From Eleginops maclovinus (taxonomy: Eukaryota > Chordata > Actinopteri > Perciformes > Eleginopidae), in contig NC_086370.1 of NCBI RefSeq assembly GCF_036324505.1, positions 5,141,453 through 5,205,452 of the forward strand: a stretch of DNA of 64,000 nt, given 5' to 3'. Shown here piece after piece: positions 1 to 11,765 of this stretch; position 1 is the stretch's first letter; each line of letters opens with the position of its first letter. The position numbers and the translations under genes were made by a program. Under the pieces are notes generated by a model that saw nothing but the letters and a program-made list of their open reading frames with translations, did no database searches and was not told where the DNA came from.

Positions 1-449
1 TCCGGATTCCCCGTGGAGAACATGCGCACGGTGGACTGAGCCACCCTGCGATGCACCTTCCACCAGTCTGTGATGGTGCCGAACGCGAGGCTGTCCCCGT
101 TGGAGATGTATTGGAAGGAGGTGAAGTTCGGTCGTCCAGCAAAGTCGGGTCCCTGCTTCACCAGCGCCTGCCTGATGGAGTCCCCGTTCAGCACCACCAC
201 GGTGCGAGAGCCCAGTTTGATCTGGAACACGTTACCGTATTTCTCCGCCATGCGCGCAAAGAACAGGTGCGGGGCTTTGCCGAGCTGCAGAGCGTTCCCA
301 ATGATCGGCCAGGCGAAAGGACCGGGGGGGCCGGGTACAGAGAGCTGTCGGATCCAGCGCCACAGGTGAAGGGAGAACAGCAGGGTCACACACCCCAGCA
401 GCAAAGCGCGTACATTTGCCGGGTTAATCCCCTCAAAAGTAAAATCCAT
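1..449 (-). CDS. cyp1b1: Cytochrome P450 family 1 (probably CYP1B1), N-terminal 149 codons, cut by window edge
   Basis: CYP1 enzymes are haem-thiolate monooxygenases of the endoplasmic reticulum that oxidise aromatic hydrocarbons and steroids; they are usually induced through the aryl hydrocarbon receptor. Reading the minus strand from the ATG at 449-447 gives an open frame to the window edge. It begins with a hydrophobic N-terminal anchor (about residues 12-30, ending LHLWRW), then the proline-rich hinge PGPPGPFAWPIIGNA. Next come FARMAEKYGNVFQIKLGSR, VVVLNG, FAGRPNFTSFQYIS and WWKVHRRVAQSTVRMFS, all in CYP1 order up to the B'-C helix region. A splice acceptor (CTCCTGCAG) ends 10 bp before the ATG, so this looks like a coding exon preceded by an intron, as in CYP1B1. 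The haem-binding cysteine region lies outside the window. CYP1C is the main alternative; the hinge and FQIKLGS stretch fit 1B1 better as I recall the families. The family call is firm, the subfamily moderate. Confidence 0.85.
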   Translation of the reverse strand, partial: MDFTFEGINPANVRALLLGCVTLLFSLHLWRWIRQLSVPGPPGPFAWPIIGNALQLGKAPHLFFARMAEKYGNVFQIKLGSRTVVVLNGDSIRQALVKQGPDFAGRPNFTSFQYISNGDSLAFGTITDWWKVHRRVAQSTVRMFSTGNP

Positions 450-1149
450 TTTTGGGATCCTGCAGGAGAATATGATAAAAGCACATGTATTTAGCAATAT
501 GTTTAGGAGGTGTCCATTTAAATGTAAAAAATAAGACATTCTGCTGAATCAGGAGGTGATTAAATACCTGCGTAGATCCTTAGTTCATCGAAAAACATCA
601 GATGTTTCCAGAATATTAAATGTCTTTCACTGAATGGGGAAACTACTTTTTCAACTTTAGAATATTTTTCTTCTTATACTGAAACAAATCCAAAACACAG
701 CCTGTTAGTGTGCAGCACATCTACAGTGTGTGAGAGTGTGTTTGTCTGCAGCCTGCCCATGCTGTGAAGCCCCGCTGCACAGTGAAGTCATTTATCCGCC
801 AACAGCGCAGCATCACGGCCCCTCTGTGCGCTTTGTTACAGTGGGCAGGTTTGTTGCAAAGGGTGTCACCCCACCCTCCTCCCTTCACCTCCTCCACCCA
901 CCTCTCTCTCCCTTTCTCCCTCACACGCATTCTCTTTCCCCCTCCCTGGTGGCTTTTTTTGTCTGTGTGACTGAACGGCAGTGTTTAAAGTAGAGAAAGG
1001 TAACTGAAGGATTGACTGCATATTATTACTGATAAATAAAAAATAGAAGTAGTATAATAATATTCAAGCTTGTGGTTTGGAACAATTAATTAGTTTATTA
1101 TTTTGTATTATTATAATTATCATCATCATCATCATTATCATCATCATCA

Positions 1150-1213
<64 letters not shown>

Positions 1214-3170
1214 CATCATTATTGTTGTTGTTGTTTTATCACATATGGCATATTCTTATTTGTTTTAACAATTTCAAAACATACATATATATTCATAATT
1301 GTGTATCTTCATTAATCCTTTTGTTGTTAACATTTTTATCTTATTTATTATAATAAAGTAAAAATGTCCAAGCGTTTTTCCATTTGTGGATTGGTACTAT
1401 TTAACAGTTTAACATCTCCTCGTTATTGCTTTTATCATCATTATTAGTGTTGTTGTCACGTGTACGTTTTACTGGTGTGGTATCATATGTGCAGCTTATT
1501 AGTTCTAACACTTTTTAAACCGACATGTATATTAATAGTGATTGTTGCTGTTATGGTTTATAAAGTCTTAAATCAACATGCAGACCGCTGTTTGAGTTCC
1601 TGCAGAGTCTGAGAGCTGCAGTCATGAGGCTGAGAGAAGGTGCGCCGCAGCCCGAGGCACATCACACCGACACAAGTCAGAAGAGTTCAAACCGTTTCAA
1701 ATAAATTATACACCTCATAAACATAAACATCCATTTATTCCTGCTGTTTGACGCAAGTCCGACGTTTTTACGCAGCGCAAGTTAACCTCATTCAACATGA
1801 CCAATTAAATAAAATATACATGTTTTCTATACACTTTTTGGGGTTTTACATTTCATTGTGCACACACACATGCCTGAATGATTTATTGTGTTCCTCCAAA
1901 TGTGTGCCAACACATATATACCCTAGATAAATATAAGCCTTAACTATTTGTTAAAAATGACAGAAAACACTAACCCTCACATCAGAGCAGCGTTTGAAAG
2001 ACTCTTTCTCTCATATTAACCAATTTGCTGATTTAGTTCATGTTGAATTTATAATTGAGGGTGCGTTTTCCCATCATGCCACCAGGAGGAGGCGAACCCC
2101 GCGTGCTCACCCATTAATTCCCCATAATTAATACATCTTTTTAAAATCAAACTCTTTTCAAATAATGAATTCTCATTCTGTGAAACAATGCTCAACGTTG
2201 CTTGAAAAAAAACACTGACTTGCATAGATCAATAAGCCATTAAAGTCTAGAATAAAGAATTGGGATACAGAATTTCAAGCCTTTTGGTTAATGTAAAAAA
2301 AGATGATGGTTATAGTAAAATGTATTGTGATCTGTACATGTACTTGTACGGCGTTTTTTTTTCCTCTGTCACGAATTTTCTGCTATTTTTTCCGGCCCCA
2401 CGTGACATCGTTTATGTATTTCAATTACAATGTAATCCGATTTTTCTTTTTCATAGGTATTTAAACGTATTTATCTTAACATTTTTTTGTTATTTTGCCA
2501 TAAAAATGGAGGTCGATATAATATGATAATAGGTGAGCTATTTTCTTCAAGTAAAAAACATCTCTGCCCTCCCTCTTCAACTAACTTCGTGTTCTTGTAT
2601 ATTCCCATCGAATTAATTGGATAAATAATTCCAAAATAATAATTTAAATAATTTTAAAAAGGCAGGAATTTGTTTATTAATTAAAAATAATAATTCAAAT
2701 GAAATAAAGTCAGGGTTCAGAGCTGTATCGTTTAGAGCACCTGCATTTACGCTTCTTTGCTTTCCTCTGTTTGTCTGAGATTTCCTCCCTGTTCTCTGGC
2801 ACTCCCCCTGATCTGGCCTCCCTCAGGTCTGGACGTGATTCGGGGATCCAGGTTCAGCACCGCGGACAGCGGCTCAGAGTCCCGTAGATCTGCTCTGACC
2901 CTCAGCCTGTCTGAGCCGCAGCTGCACAGACTGGAGCCATATTTACTGCTGTTCATTATGTGGTTTGGTTTAAAAAACAACAAACAACTAAAATATAAAA
3001 TAAATGTCCATAATTTGTTTTGTGCATTATTTAAGATACTACAATGTAACCTTCGAAAAATGAGAAACCAAGATATTTATGATCAAAATTGTGTCCGAGA
3101 TTGTTTTGATAGGAAAGCAGCCTTTCACGAAGCATCTCCAGGCAGCAGTCTACACCACAACTAAAACCCA
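450..3170. other. Upstream flank or first intron of the CYP1 gene, no coding sequence seen
   Basis: AT-rich DNA 5' of the CYP1 coding exon, which reads leftward. I see no conserved protein. A GC-richer block at about 2745-2950 stands out and could be a non-coding 5' exon of the CYP1 gene on the minus strand, but I cannot prove this. Short open frames here have no family resemblance. Confidence 0.5.
1107..1235. repeat. ATT/ATC/GTT trinucleotide microsatellite
   Basis: A compound array of ATT units with interspersed ATC blocks at the left end and a GTT tail at the right end. Open frames across it that read as polyisoleucine or polytyrosine are artefacts. Confidence 0.95.
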
Positions 3171-3179
3171 TGAGCACAC

Positions 3180-3570
3180 ACTACAGTTTAAAAAAGCAGA
3201 AATAAAATCTGAGCTGACAGAAAATGCTCCGTTTTAGTTTAATACACACAGTTAATCTCACACACACTATTTCATGAACATATAGGTTCACCTGCTGAAT
3301 TAAAAACAGAACAAATGAACCAAAGAAAGAGAAACCATAAAGCAGATTCAGGCAGTAGGTGTATAGATTCACTCTTAAAGTATCCCCCTACAGAACAGAA
3401 CAGCTGACAGAGGAGAGAGAACATCTGATCCTTTACAACAAACACTAGATGATCTTTTTAGGTTTTAGTAACACTGTAATCCTGCTAGTAATTCCCAATT
3501 TTTATTAATCTAACAGTAAGCTGATCACATATTTCTTTATGTTACTGTAAGAGAATACAGTTACCTTTTT
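3180..3570 (+). repeat. Dispersed repeat family A, copy 1
   Basis: This segment recurs in inverted orientation at about 42590-42960, and more weakly at 6850-7310 and 63130-63300. Shared blocks include a CCAAAGAAAGAGAAACC run, CAGATTCAGGCAGTA, the ACAGAGGAGAGAGAACATC block and GATCCTTTACAACAAAC. No coding capacity is seen. It is probably a non-autonomous transposon or a relic; the ends are not defined. Confidence 0.7.
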
Positions 3571-3875
3571 GCAACTATTATAAATGAAGTTTTAGCTTTT
3601 TTAAATCAGATTGTAAATATATAGCGGCTCGCAGACTTACTGACCTGTGGTGGTCCTCCTCCTCTCGATGAACCTGAGATCTTTATTCCCATGAGGCTGG
3701 AGAACAGCTCCTGAATGAACCACTGATCCCAGGATCCAGCTATTAGTCCAATCCACTGAAGCCCCCCCTAACCCCCCAACCCACTTTACTTTTTCAAGTC
3801 ATCAAGGTTTTTGGTAAAAACATGCTGGATCTCCTACAACTGTCTGATTTTCAATGACCTACTAATTGTTAACTA

Positions 3876-4051
<176 letters not shown>

Positions 4052-4780
4052 TCACTGGGTCATTGGTCAACTACTCAGCTTGAACATCCCATGGTCACAC
4101 GACCTTTGTTACTCGGTAAGTCTTCGGTTTAACTCTGTTTTGGTAAAGAGAACACACACTGAGAGGCAACAGTCACTCCAGAGTTTAAGGCAAGATACTG
4201 AAGGCAAAAACAATACTCTTTTCATTTGAAGTTTGGGCATTGCATTGCATAAATGTATTTTTCTAGTCTAGTGAAAGATAATATCCATACACCCAAAGTT
4301 AGCATTAGTTAATGCCTAATTTAAATATGTATTATATCTAACCATACACTTTCAGAACACTTGTTATACACTTGCCATTGTTTTACTGTAAGTGGTCTAC
4401 TGGGAGAGTTTCCTGCTGATATTATTTCATTGTTTTACCCTATTTCGTAAGTATTGCTAAATTTGTGCATTTTTGTTTCTTTATAGGCCCTTTTTCTTAA
4501 AAATGTTTTGTGTTTTCAACACATTTTCCAGTTGAATTCCTGTCCATATGCTGCAGGCTTTACAGAGGTGTTTACATATAATTAATTGCCGGATTCATGC
4601 AATGTTATTAATAAAACAGTTTGTGTTTTTTTGTAGTAATATCCAAAAGAGATATCCAACATGTCCTCAACACAAACCCTTTGATTGTAAGATGTCAAAA
4701 TATATATTTCATAATTTATATTTTCATTGAGGAATGTCATGCTGATAATTATTTCATCAAAGTGCTACCCTATTCTTAAA
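4052..4780. other. Non-coding, nothing recognised
   Basis: AT-rich sequence without a recognisable gene, RNA or bounded repeat. Confidence 0.4.
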
Positions 4781-5138
4781 TTAAAGAGGCCCTAGGATGC
4801 TTTTTAAGGTTTTTCTTTCTGTACTATATAGGTATTGGTGTAAATAATCTCCAAAGGCTGAAATCCCTGTGTTCGCTCTGCAGATCCTCTCATTATTATC
4901 TCAACATGTCTTCATTATTGTTGATGCTGATGTGCATCACTGTAAATATAGATGAGTTGTTAAATATGTAAACAACAAAAATAACCATCACCATAAATAA
5001 CCATGCACATTATCAGTCAGTCGATTAATTGCGTACTAGAGACCCAGAGAAAAGAACATTAACGTATGTAAACATGTCACAGTAGAGGTAGAAAACATGC
5101 ATAAGTACCTGGAAACAGGCAGTATATGTGCCCTTTAA
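4781..5138. mobile_element. piggyBac-like MITE with TTAA ends
   Basis: The left end reads TTAAAGAGGCCCTAGGATGC and the right end, on the opposite strand, TTAAAGGGCACATATACTGC, giving inverted termini that follow TTAA on both sides. TTAA target sites are the signature of piggyBac transposition. There is no open frame, so this is a non-autonomous copy of about 350 bp. A related element lies at 45273-45729. Confidence 0.7.
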
Positions 5139-6447
5139 TGTGCAGCTTTTTCGTTCTGAAATCCAGCCAAATAAGCCATTCTTGTTTCCTGCCATATTTT
5201 TATTTTTAATATTTGTCAGCAGTACACTTTACAGAAGGAGTTAAACTATTATGTGACTGTGGTAATGTCTTGTTTAAAATATCTTAGAATGCAACCAGGA
5301 ATGTAAAAGACTCCCTTAAAGCCACATTTGCTTGTTTTATTGGATGCCGAGCCTCATAGATAATACCCTCAAAGGTGTGGAGCAACCTGGAGGATAGACG
5401 GGCCCCCACAGTTGCCTCTGCAACTGTTAGCAAGTTCAGTTTCAGCAGCAGTTTCCCTTCCCACTTGAGTGACAGCTGAATTGCTCATCGCGTGTGAGTG
5501 AGCATGGAGGTCAGGGAGGAGCTCCAGAAGGTGTGTGTGTGCACGTAATGATTGGCCAGGACAGAAAAGGTACGCTTACATTGAAACAGGGCAGGGATCG
5601 GTTCTGAATCCAAGAACATTTCTCACATTCAGAGCATAGTTTCGTGCAGAAGAAATCTGAATAAAGGAAGTTACATCATCCGAAAACAGGACTGAGAAAT
5701 GAAAGGAGCCATTACTTTGATTTATGTGGGCAATAAGTAGAAGCAAGCACGGGATCTCTGAGGAGCTGCGAGCCTTCTACAGCAGGGGCTTATCTCACTC
5801 TCTGAATAAATGATTACATCCGGGGAAAACAGAGGAATGGGGGGGGGGGGGGTTGCCCAAGGCTATTCTAAAGGTGCTGAGCAGTCACGCACATGTGCTT
5901 CATCATAGGGGTGACAACTGAGGGGAAAGCCACTGACAATTCAAATAAACACCACAGGTCAACCTTGTGCACCGCTCATTGTGAGGCGTTCTGTTTGACA
6001 GGACATCTTTCAAACAGGTATGCAATTATTTTTAGACATCAATTTATTTTCTATTTAACTTTAATATTTATTTGACACTTAAGTGAGTCTTTGCTTAATT
6101 TTGCCCACTGTGATTTTATGGTGGTACAAAGACACATTTGTAATCTTTAATCAGTTTATCAAATGAACTTATCATCATCATCATCATCATCAACTTTATT
6201 TATAAAGCCCTTTAAAAACTACGAACTATAACTAGAACTATGTTTTATATTGCAGTGTTTTAAAACAGGCAAACAAAGGTAAGCATTAAGACATTTTTTA
6301 AATAACTAGTATTACAATGTTAGTGGCTTTAAGTAGAAAACAAAGCAGCATTCTTTCACAATGAACTTTATCTCTAAAGCAGCTAACTCATGGAGAGAAG
6401 CTATTTAGCGGCTAGCATGTTTTAATAAAGTTTGAAGGACATTCACA
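5139..6447. other. Non-coding; G14 run and short repeat tail
   Basis: No gene is recognised. A run of 14 G residues lies at 5839-5852. The stretch at 6171-6215 is listed separately as a retrotransposon-like tail. Confidence 0.4.
6171..6215 (-). repeat. (GAT)n-tailed 3' end of a retrotransposon-like repeat
   Basis: On the minus strand the sequence reads GGGCTTTATAAATAAAGTTG followed by GAT units. This resembles the GCTATATAAATAAA tail with a microsatellite seen at the 3' end of many teleost retroposons. A similar tail on the plus strand is at about 55855-55915. Confidence 0.5.
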
Positions 6448-6720
6448 GCGGCAGTGGCTCAGTCTGTAGGGACAGGGTATTTGAACCAAAGGTTTGCCGG
6501 TTCACGTCCCGATAGGTCCAAGTACGGGAAGCTGGAGAGGTGCCAGTTCACCTCATGTGCCACTGCTAAGGTTCCCTTGAGTAAGGCACCAAAACCCCAA
6601 CTGCTCTGAATTCTGGTCATCTAGCAGCTCATTCCCTCTCCCTCTAATATCCTGCATGTGGTTCTGTGTGCTTAAGTAATGTGAGTGATAAAAGATTAAT
6701 AAAGTATAAGTTTTAATATA
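6448..6720 (+). mobile_element. tRNA-derived SINE
   Basis: RNA polymerase III promoter boxes are visible: an A box TGGCTCAGTCTGTAGG at 6455-6470 and a B box GGTTCACGTCC at 6499-6509, with tRNA-like spacing of about 30 bp. A tRNA-unrelated body follows, including the block TTGAGTAAGGCACCAAAACC common in teleost SINEs. The sequence cannot fold as a functional tRNA, because no matching acceptor stem follows the B box. The 3' limit is approximate. Confidence 0.75.
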
Positions 6721-6849
6721 ATTCACAATTATATTTTTCACTTTTATTAACAGTATGATATAGGGAATGGCCTCTGCAGAGTGCACGTTTTAGTAGAGGC
6801 GTTACCTGTAGAAACAACCACAGAACAATTATTAGTGACACAGCATCGA

Positions 6850-7310
6850 ATAAAAAAGGTAATGTAACCTGATTACTTTCCATTACTTTTGGATGACCTC
6901 AATATCAAATTAAATTCAAATAAGAAAATAAGACCTATAAGATGTTTGTTTTACTCAAGACAACAGGACAATGTGACCTAAGAAAAGAAGAAACCAAATA
7001 GCAAAGTTTACAAATGCAGTTTTAGTTTCCTACATTAATGAATACAAGCAAACACAGTATTTGTGTTTAATACATCAGGTCTCCACCTACTGAATTTAAA
7101 ATAAAGACAAACTTAAATAAGACCAAATGAAAACCAAAACGAAAATGCAGGCAGTATGTCTACCTTTAATATACTGAACTTTATTTTTGAAAATGTATTG
7201 CAGCATTGTTATCCTGCCAGTAATCTTCATTTGTATTCTGACAATGCAGTTTGGTTTTTTTTCATTTAAATGTAGGGAATACAGTTACCTCTTTTTTGTA
7301 TCCTGAATAT
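6850..7310 (+). repeat. Dispersed repeat family A, copy 2 (diverged)
   Basis: Shows the same order of blocks as 3180-3570: GTTTAATACA, a CACCTACTGAATTTAAAA block, GACCAAATGAAAACC, AATGCAGGCAGTATGTCTAC and ATCCTGCCAGTAAT. It is clearly diverged and carries an extra left flank containing GTAATCAGATTAC-type sequence that also occurs beside the copy at 63.1 kb. Confidence 0.6.
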
Positions 7311-7319
7311 GTAATACCA

Positions 7320-10300
7320 TGACATTGAATCCATTACTCCCCAAGCCTGGTGTTACCACATTTCATCAGTTGTTTTGTTTGTTCAGTCACAACGCTCACA
7401 TTTACAAAGCATACAGACAGCTCTTATCAGCCAAAAATCTCAGTAGCTACTGAACATAGAGGAGATTTGAATACTTGTTTGTTTGTTCTTTTGTACAAAG
7501 AATACAATCTGAAACTTGTTGGATGGACAGAATAAACAACTCTGAATGAATGCTAATGTTGCTTTTTATACAGTGGTGCAAACATGAGTCCAAAAATCAG
7601 GAAATTAGTTAGCTTTTAGACTCGTCCGGTTCCCTCATCTCGAAAATTAAGTTTCTCGATGTGTTTTTCGGTTGAATGCCTGATTTTCACTCTTTTTTCT
7701 ACGACATGAAATACGCCAGTAGATACCCCACTACTGAATATATATAATATACTGAAACCACTGTTTCTTAAAAACTGTGGTTGCTTACAAGGCTGAATGG
7801 AGAACTTAATGTCATCACTTCAAACACAAGTCCGCTTTTAGTTTAGCATCGCCATCCAGGGTTAGCTACAACAATGCTTCATCACTGCACTACTCTATTG
7901 GGGATGAGTGATAATTAGTTAGCTAACACATTAGCCACTATGGCTTTATACACTACACAATAAGCCAATGTTTCGTAGGCAAATTGTTCCTCTGCCCACA
8001 CAGTTGTTGTTGATGTATAATTATATGTTGAAATGATCTGCTTCTTTTTAAATATCTAAAAAACCCAATTCCATTTTTCAAAATGTATATCTATACATCA
8101 TTGTTTCAGTATGTTCATCAATGATGAGGGTTTATTGACATACATAGTTGAATATTTTAGGAATAAGAAGGATTTGAAGACTGTCCAAGAATTCCATCAC
8201 AGTAAGCAAAAATACCAATGTCGCCAGTGGAGCATATCAGGCTCGTCTTGTTAATTACTTCCATCAGAGATGAATCAACCTGCCGCCCTGTGAGTGGTCT
8301 GATTTCAAGCAAACCCAACTGTCCTCCGGCTTGGCGGTGAATCAGGGAGAGTTGAGCGCCGGGGCAAACCCTTTTTACTTTGGTCCGCCAGCGAGCGCCT
8401 CATTACGACTGAATGACCCCAGTGACTCCAAATGTCAAAACTGACCCACAACAACTCCCCCTTCGACTCACCCCGATATTTCCCAGAAATCCTCAATTCC
8501 TTTATTTTCCCTTTCTTTACTGATGCTGGAAAAAAAAATCCCTCAATCGAATTCATGAGAATGATGCTAATGAGTGTTTCAAGTATCCTAATGACCTTGC
8601 AGATTAACTGAGCGCTCATTGAGGTACCTCTATCTGTAGGGTCTTTTTTTGTCCGGCCAAGTGCTACGGAGGCCCTTGCCAAAGCGTAGTCAGCAGCCCG
8701 TGAAGGCGTCTCCCCTCCGTTCTCACACTAAAAGGGCATTTTCCCCCTGAATTCTGAATCGGCGTGCATGTCGGATTTTTTTGTGTTACTGGCGGAGAAC
8801 CTTTTCAGGGGTCTGTGGATTCTAGCTGAACTGTTTGTGCTTCTTGGGAAAGAATGGGAGGGTTATTACGTGTGCAATCGCATGACTGCGCTTTTCAAAT
8901 CCACGCCAACTAAAAAAAGCTTCTATCCCTGTAACTGCTGTCATCGGTCTTTGTTTTTATTGGCCTAATTGAGGAGACTGACAAGAAGCCCATGGAAAAA
9001 AACAAGTGAATAGAATATGAATAGCTTTTAATGAATGCGGAGGTGTTTTGTTTTTGCGGATTACTCTGTTAGACGAATGAATTGAGGATTATGTGGAAAT
9101 TAATGTTGATGACAGGTTTCATCAGGACACATTTTTGCTCTTTGTGAGTTTGTCTCAACTCAATCGAGCCAACACTGCTCCAAGAACCCTTGAAAAAGTT
9201 TGCTTCCTGCAGGAAACGGTGTGACCTCAGAGACACAATACACTTCAGATAATGATCTGTTATTGCATTCTGTGCATATTTAACTTCAGTATCCACTTCA
9301 CACGCAATTCACATTTTTACTCACTAAAACTGAGTAATGCAGCAGAAAAGTCCACTCCTCTCTCCTCAACACTTCCCTTGCCTGATGAAGCCTAATCTTA
9401 TCTCGTCTCTGCATGATGACAGTGTTGCTATTCTAACCCAAACCAGGTCTGTCATTAAAAGTCACTGAAGCTTAGTTGTCTACCCCCTTGTGTTTATCTA
9501 TTTCCCCCTGTGAGAGGTCAAAGGTGAAGCAGCGCTCAAAGGCAGGCGAGGCCTCTCCTCTGGGACCCCCTCCCCAGGCCTGTCTTTGGTGTTTTTACAA
9601 GAAAGTAATGATGAGCGACAGTCATGCACGATAGACTGCAGCCTGCAGAGGTGGAAGTCACGCGAGGTGCTGTGTCTTGTCCCAGGCAGAGCTACTATGC
9701 AGCATATGAGGCGAAGCGGCCGCGTAGGAAGAAATGGAAAGTAAAGCAAGGCGTGATGAAAAGTAATTATCCTAGCAGAGAGCTCAACTACTCAGATTAC
9801 ACAACCTGTTTGTCTTGTAACATGCAGTAAAAACAATCCTTGTCTTCAGGTAAAAACTTCTGAAAAAAACAACTTTGGAAGAAATGTAAAAACTGCTTTA
9901 AAGATGTACGAAATATTTTTAGTATGACACATAGAAGACCCATAGTCCAAAAAATAAAAAATATGAAACAAGCAATAGGATTTTCCCATTGAATTTGAAT
10001 TTTGGTATGTTGCACAAAATACGATTTCTGGCAAACACACATTTATGTGACTTAAGACATTTTGTTCATCAGGATAATCTTAGCACATTAACGACACTGA
10101 TTTTTGAAGCCTCAATGCAATCGGCAGAAATAAGAAGCTAACACTAAGCTATGAACGAACTACATCAGTCACACGGCTACTCATCACCAACACCAAGTAG
10201 TAGTTGTCTCATTAGTCATTTGTTAACAACTGCTGTTTTTTCCCGGTATTTACTGACGTATTTATATTAGAGAAGATGCTTGTTTACACCAGACATATTT

Positions 10301-10496
10301 CAGACATCTGATCACAAACGCTTTCAAAAAACTGTTGACTTCAGGACCAGGGAACTGGTAAAAGGCAAGGTAATTTCCTGGTTTTATGAATCGTATCTGC
10401 ACCGATCTTAATGTGCAATCACCAAAAACACTGGATCCTACAATTCCAGAGAGGCAAAGTCCCGCCCCTCCCGAACCCCCATTGGAAAACGTTCGT
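7320..10496. other. Non-coding, possible conserved non-coding blocks
   Basis: No protein family is recognised. The stretch 8300-9050 is less AT-rich than its surroundings and contains several TAAT-core motifs (for example ATGCTAATGAGTG, CCTAATGACC, GCCTAATTGAGG). It contains a 125-codon minus-strand open frame without resemblance to any known family. A conserved non-coding element is possible but needs a cross-species alignment. Confidence 0.3.
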
Positions 10497-11765
10497 GTCA
10501 AAGTCAGTGTTGGGCAAGTTACTTCCAAAATGTAATACAGTACATATTACTTACTGTCTTTTTAAAGTAATAAGTTACATTACATTATTACTGTCTCTGA
10601 ACTGTAATGCGTTACACTGCTTGTGCGTTACTTTGAGTTACTTTCACAAAAATAACCCCAAAAGTAGGGCTTTAAATGCTAACATGTAGTGTATTGCAGC
10701 TCATTAATTAAAGCTATCTATCTATCTGGCAGTACATGCTGAAAATTAGGAAAATAGCTAGAAATTAAACTCTGTTTAAGTGGGCTGAATAATATGATAC
10801 CGGAAACATGACGTCGCTGTGTGTCAGTGGAGCCTCTGCACGGCCCCGTGACCTGCTGTATATGAACGAGTCTCTATGGCAACGTTAGCTCACCTTGTGA
10901 TTGGTGTGCCGTGACGGCGCCAGAGTATTTTTTTCTGGTTCAACTACGGTGGGGCTAACCCATACAGCGGTGGGGCTCAAATCAATGCCATAATTTCAAT
11001 GTGAAAATATATTCAATAAAACAGCTAGAAACGCGCACGCGCACACACACGCACGTGTAGCGGCGTGGTACTCTCTCGTTGCGTTGTGTATTCACAGAAG
11101 GAGACCATCACTGTTGGCAACTTTGCCGTTTATTTTGAACATCTGGTAGAAGAATTAACAGCCAGTCCCGGTGTCCTCACACACACACACACATACACAT
11201 CTGAAAACAGTAAAATGAAAAGAAAGTGCAAGTTAGCTTACACGTGTAGCACTATCCATTTTATAAACAAAAAAGAGAAAACAGTCACTTTTTATGAATA
11301 ATGAAGTGCTCGACTGTTCGGGAGCTATACGTTTATAAAATACAACCATGCGCGTCGTCACAATAGTATTGGGCGACGCCTTGAAAAAAAGTCGTTTGGA
11401 CCCCCCCACATTTGCCATCAAAAATATGAGTGCATGACTGCTCTACAATCCGTGTATCATTCGTTCATTTGTTTTTCCGATTTAGTTGAGGATTGAAAAA
11501 ATGAAATGGACATACGGAATTGTTTTTCGAAGAAGAGGAAAGTCTGAGTTTTCCCTTGAGTGGCCAAACAGCTAAATTGCATTCTTCCATGGTCAAACAC
11601 AGCCAGCTTTTCTAATAAGAATGTTAGCACCCTTATGAGACATTCTCTGTCTATATTAGCAATATAATTAGCATACTAGCTAGTCAGTCACAAAGATCCT
11701 TCAGCGCAGCGCCCACCCACTGCACGTTGGAATCAACCAAATATAAGCTAGATCAGCTATATATA

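Noticed and set aside
900..2110. Dioxin-response elements upstream of the CYP1 gene
   Set aside because: GCGTG cores occur (about 923-927 on the minus strand, 2101-2105 on the plus strand) but the flanking bases do not match the TNGCGTG consensus.
6455..6509. tRNA gene
   Set aside because: A and B boxes are present but no acceptor stem pairing or CCA-side helix follows; the downstream body is that of a SINE.
8305..8682. 125-codon minus-strand open frame
   Set aside because: No recognisable domain, composition like non-coding DNA, no splice context; treated as possible conserved non-coding DNA.
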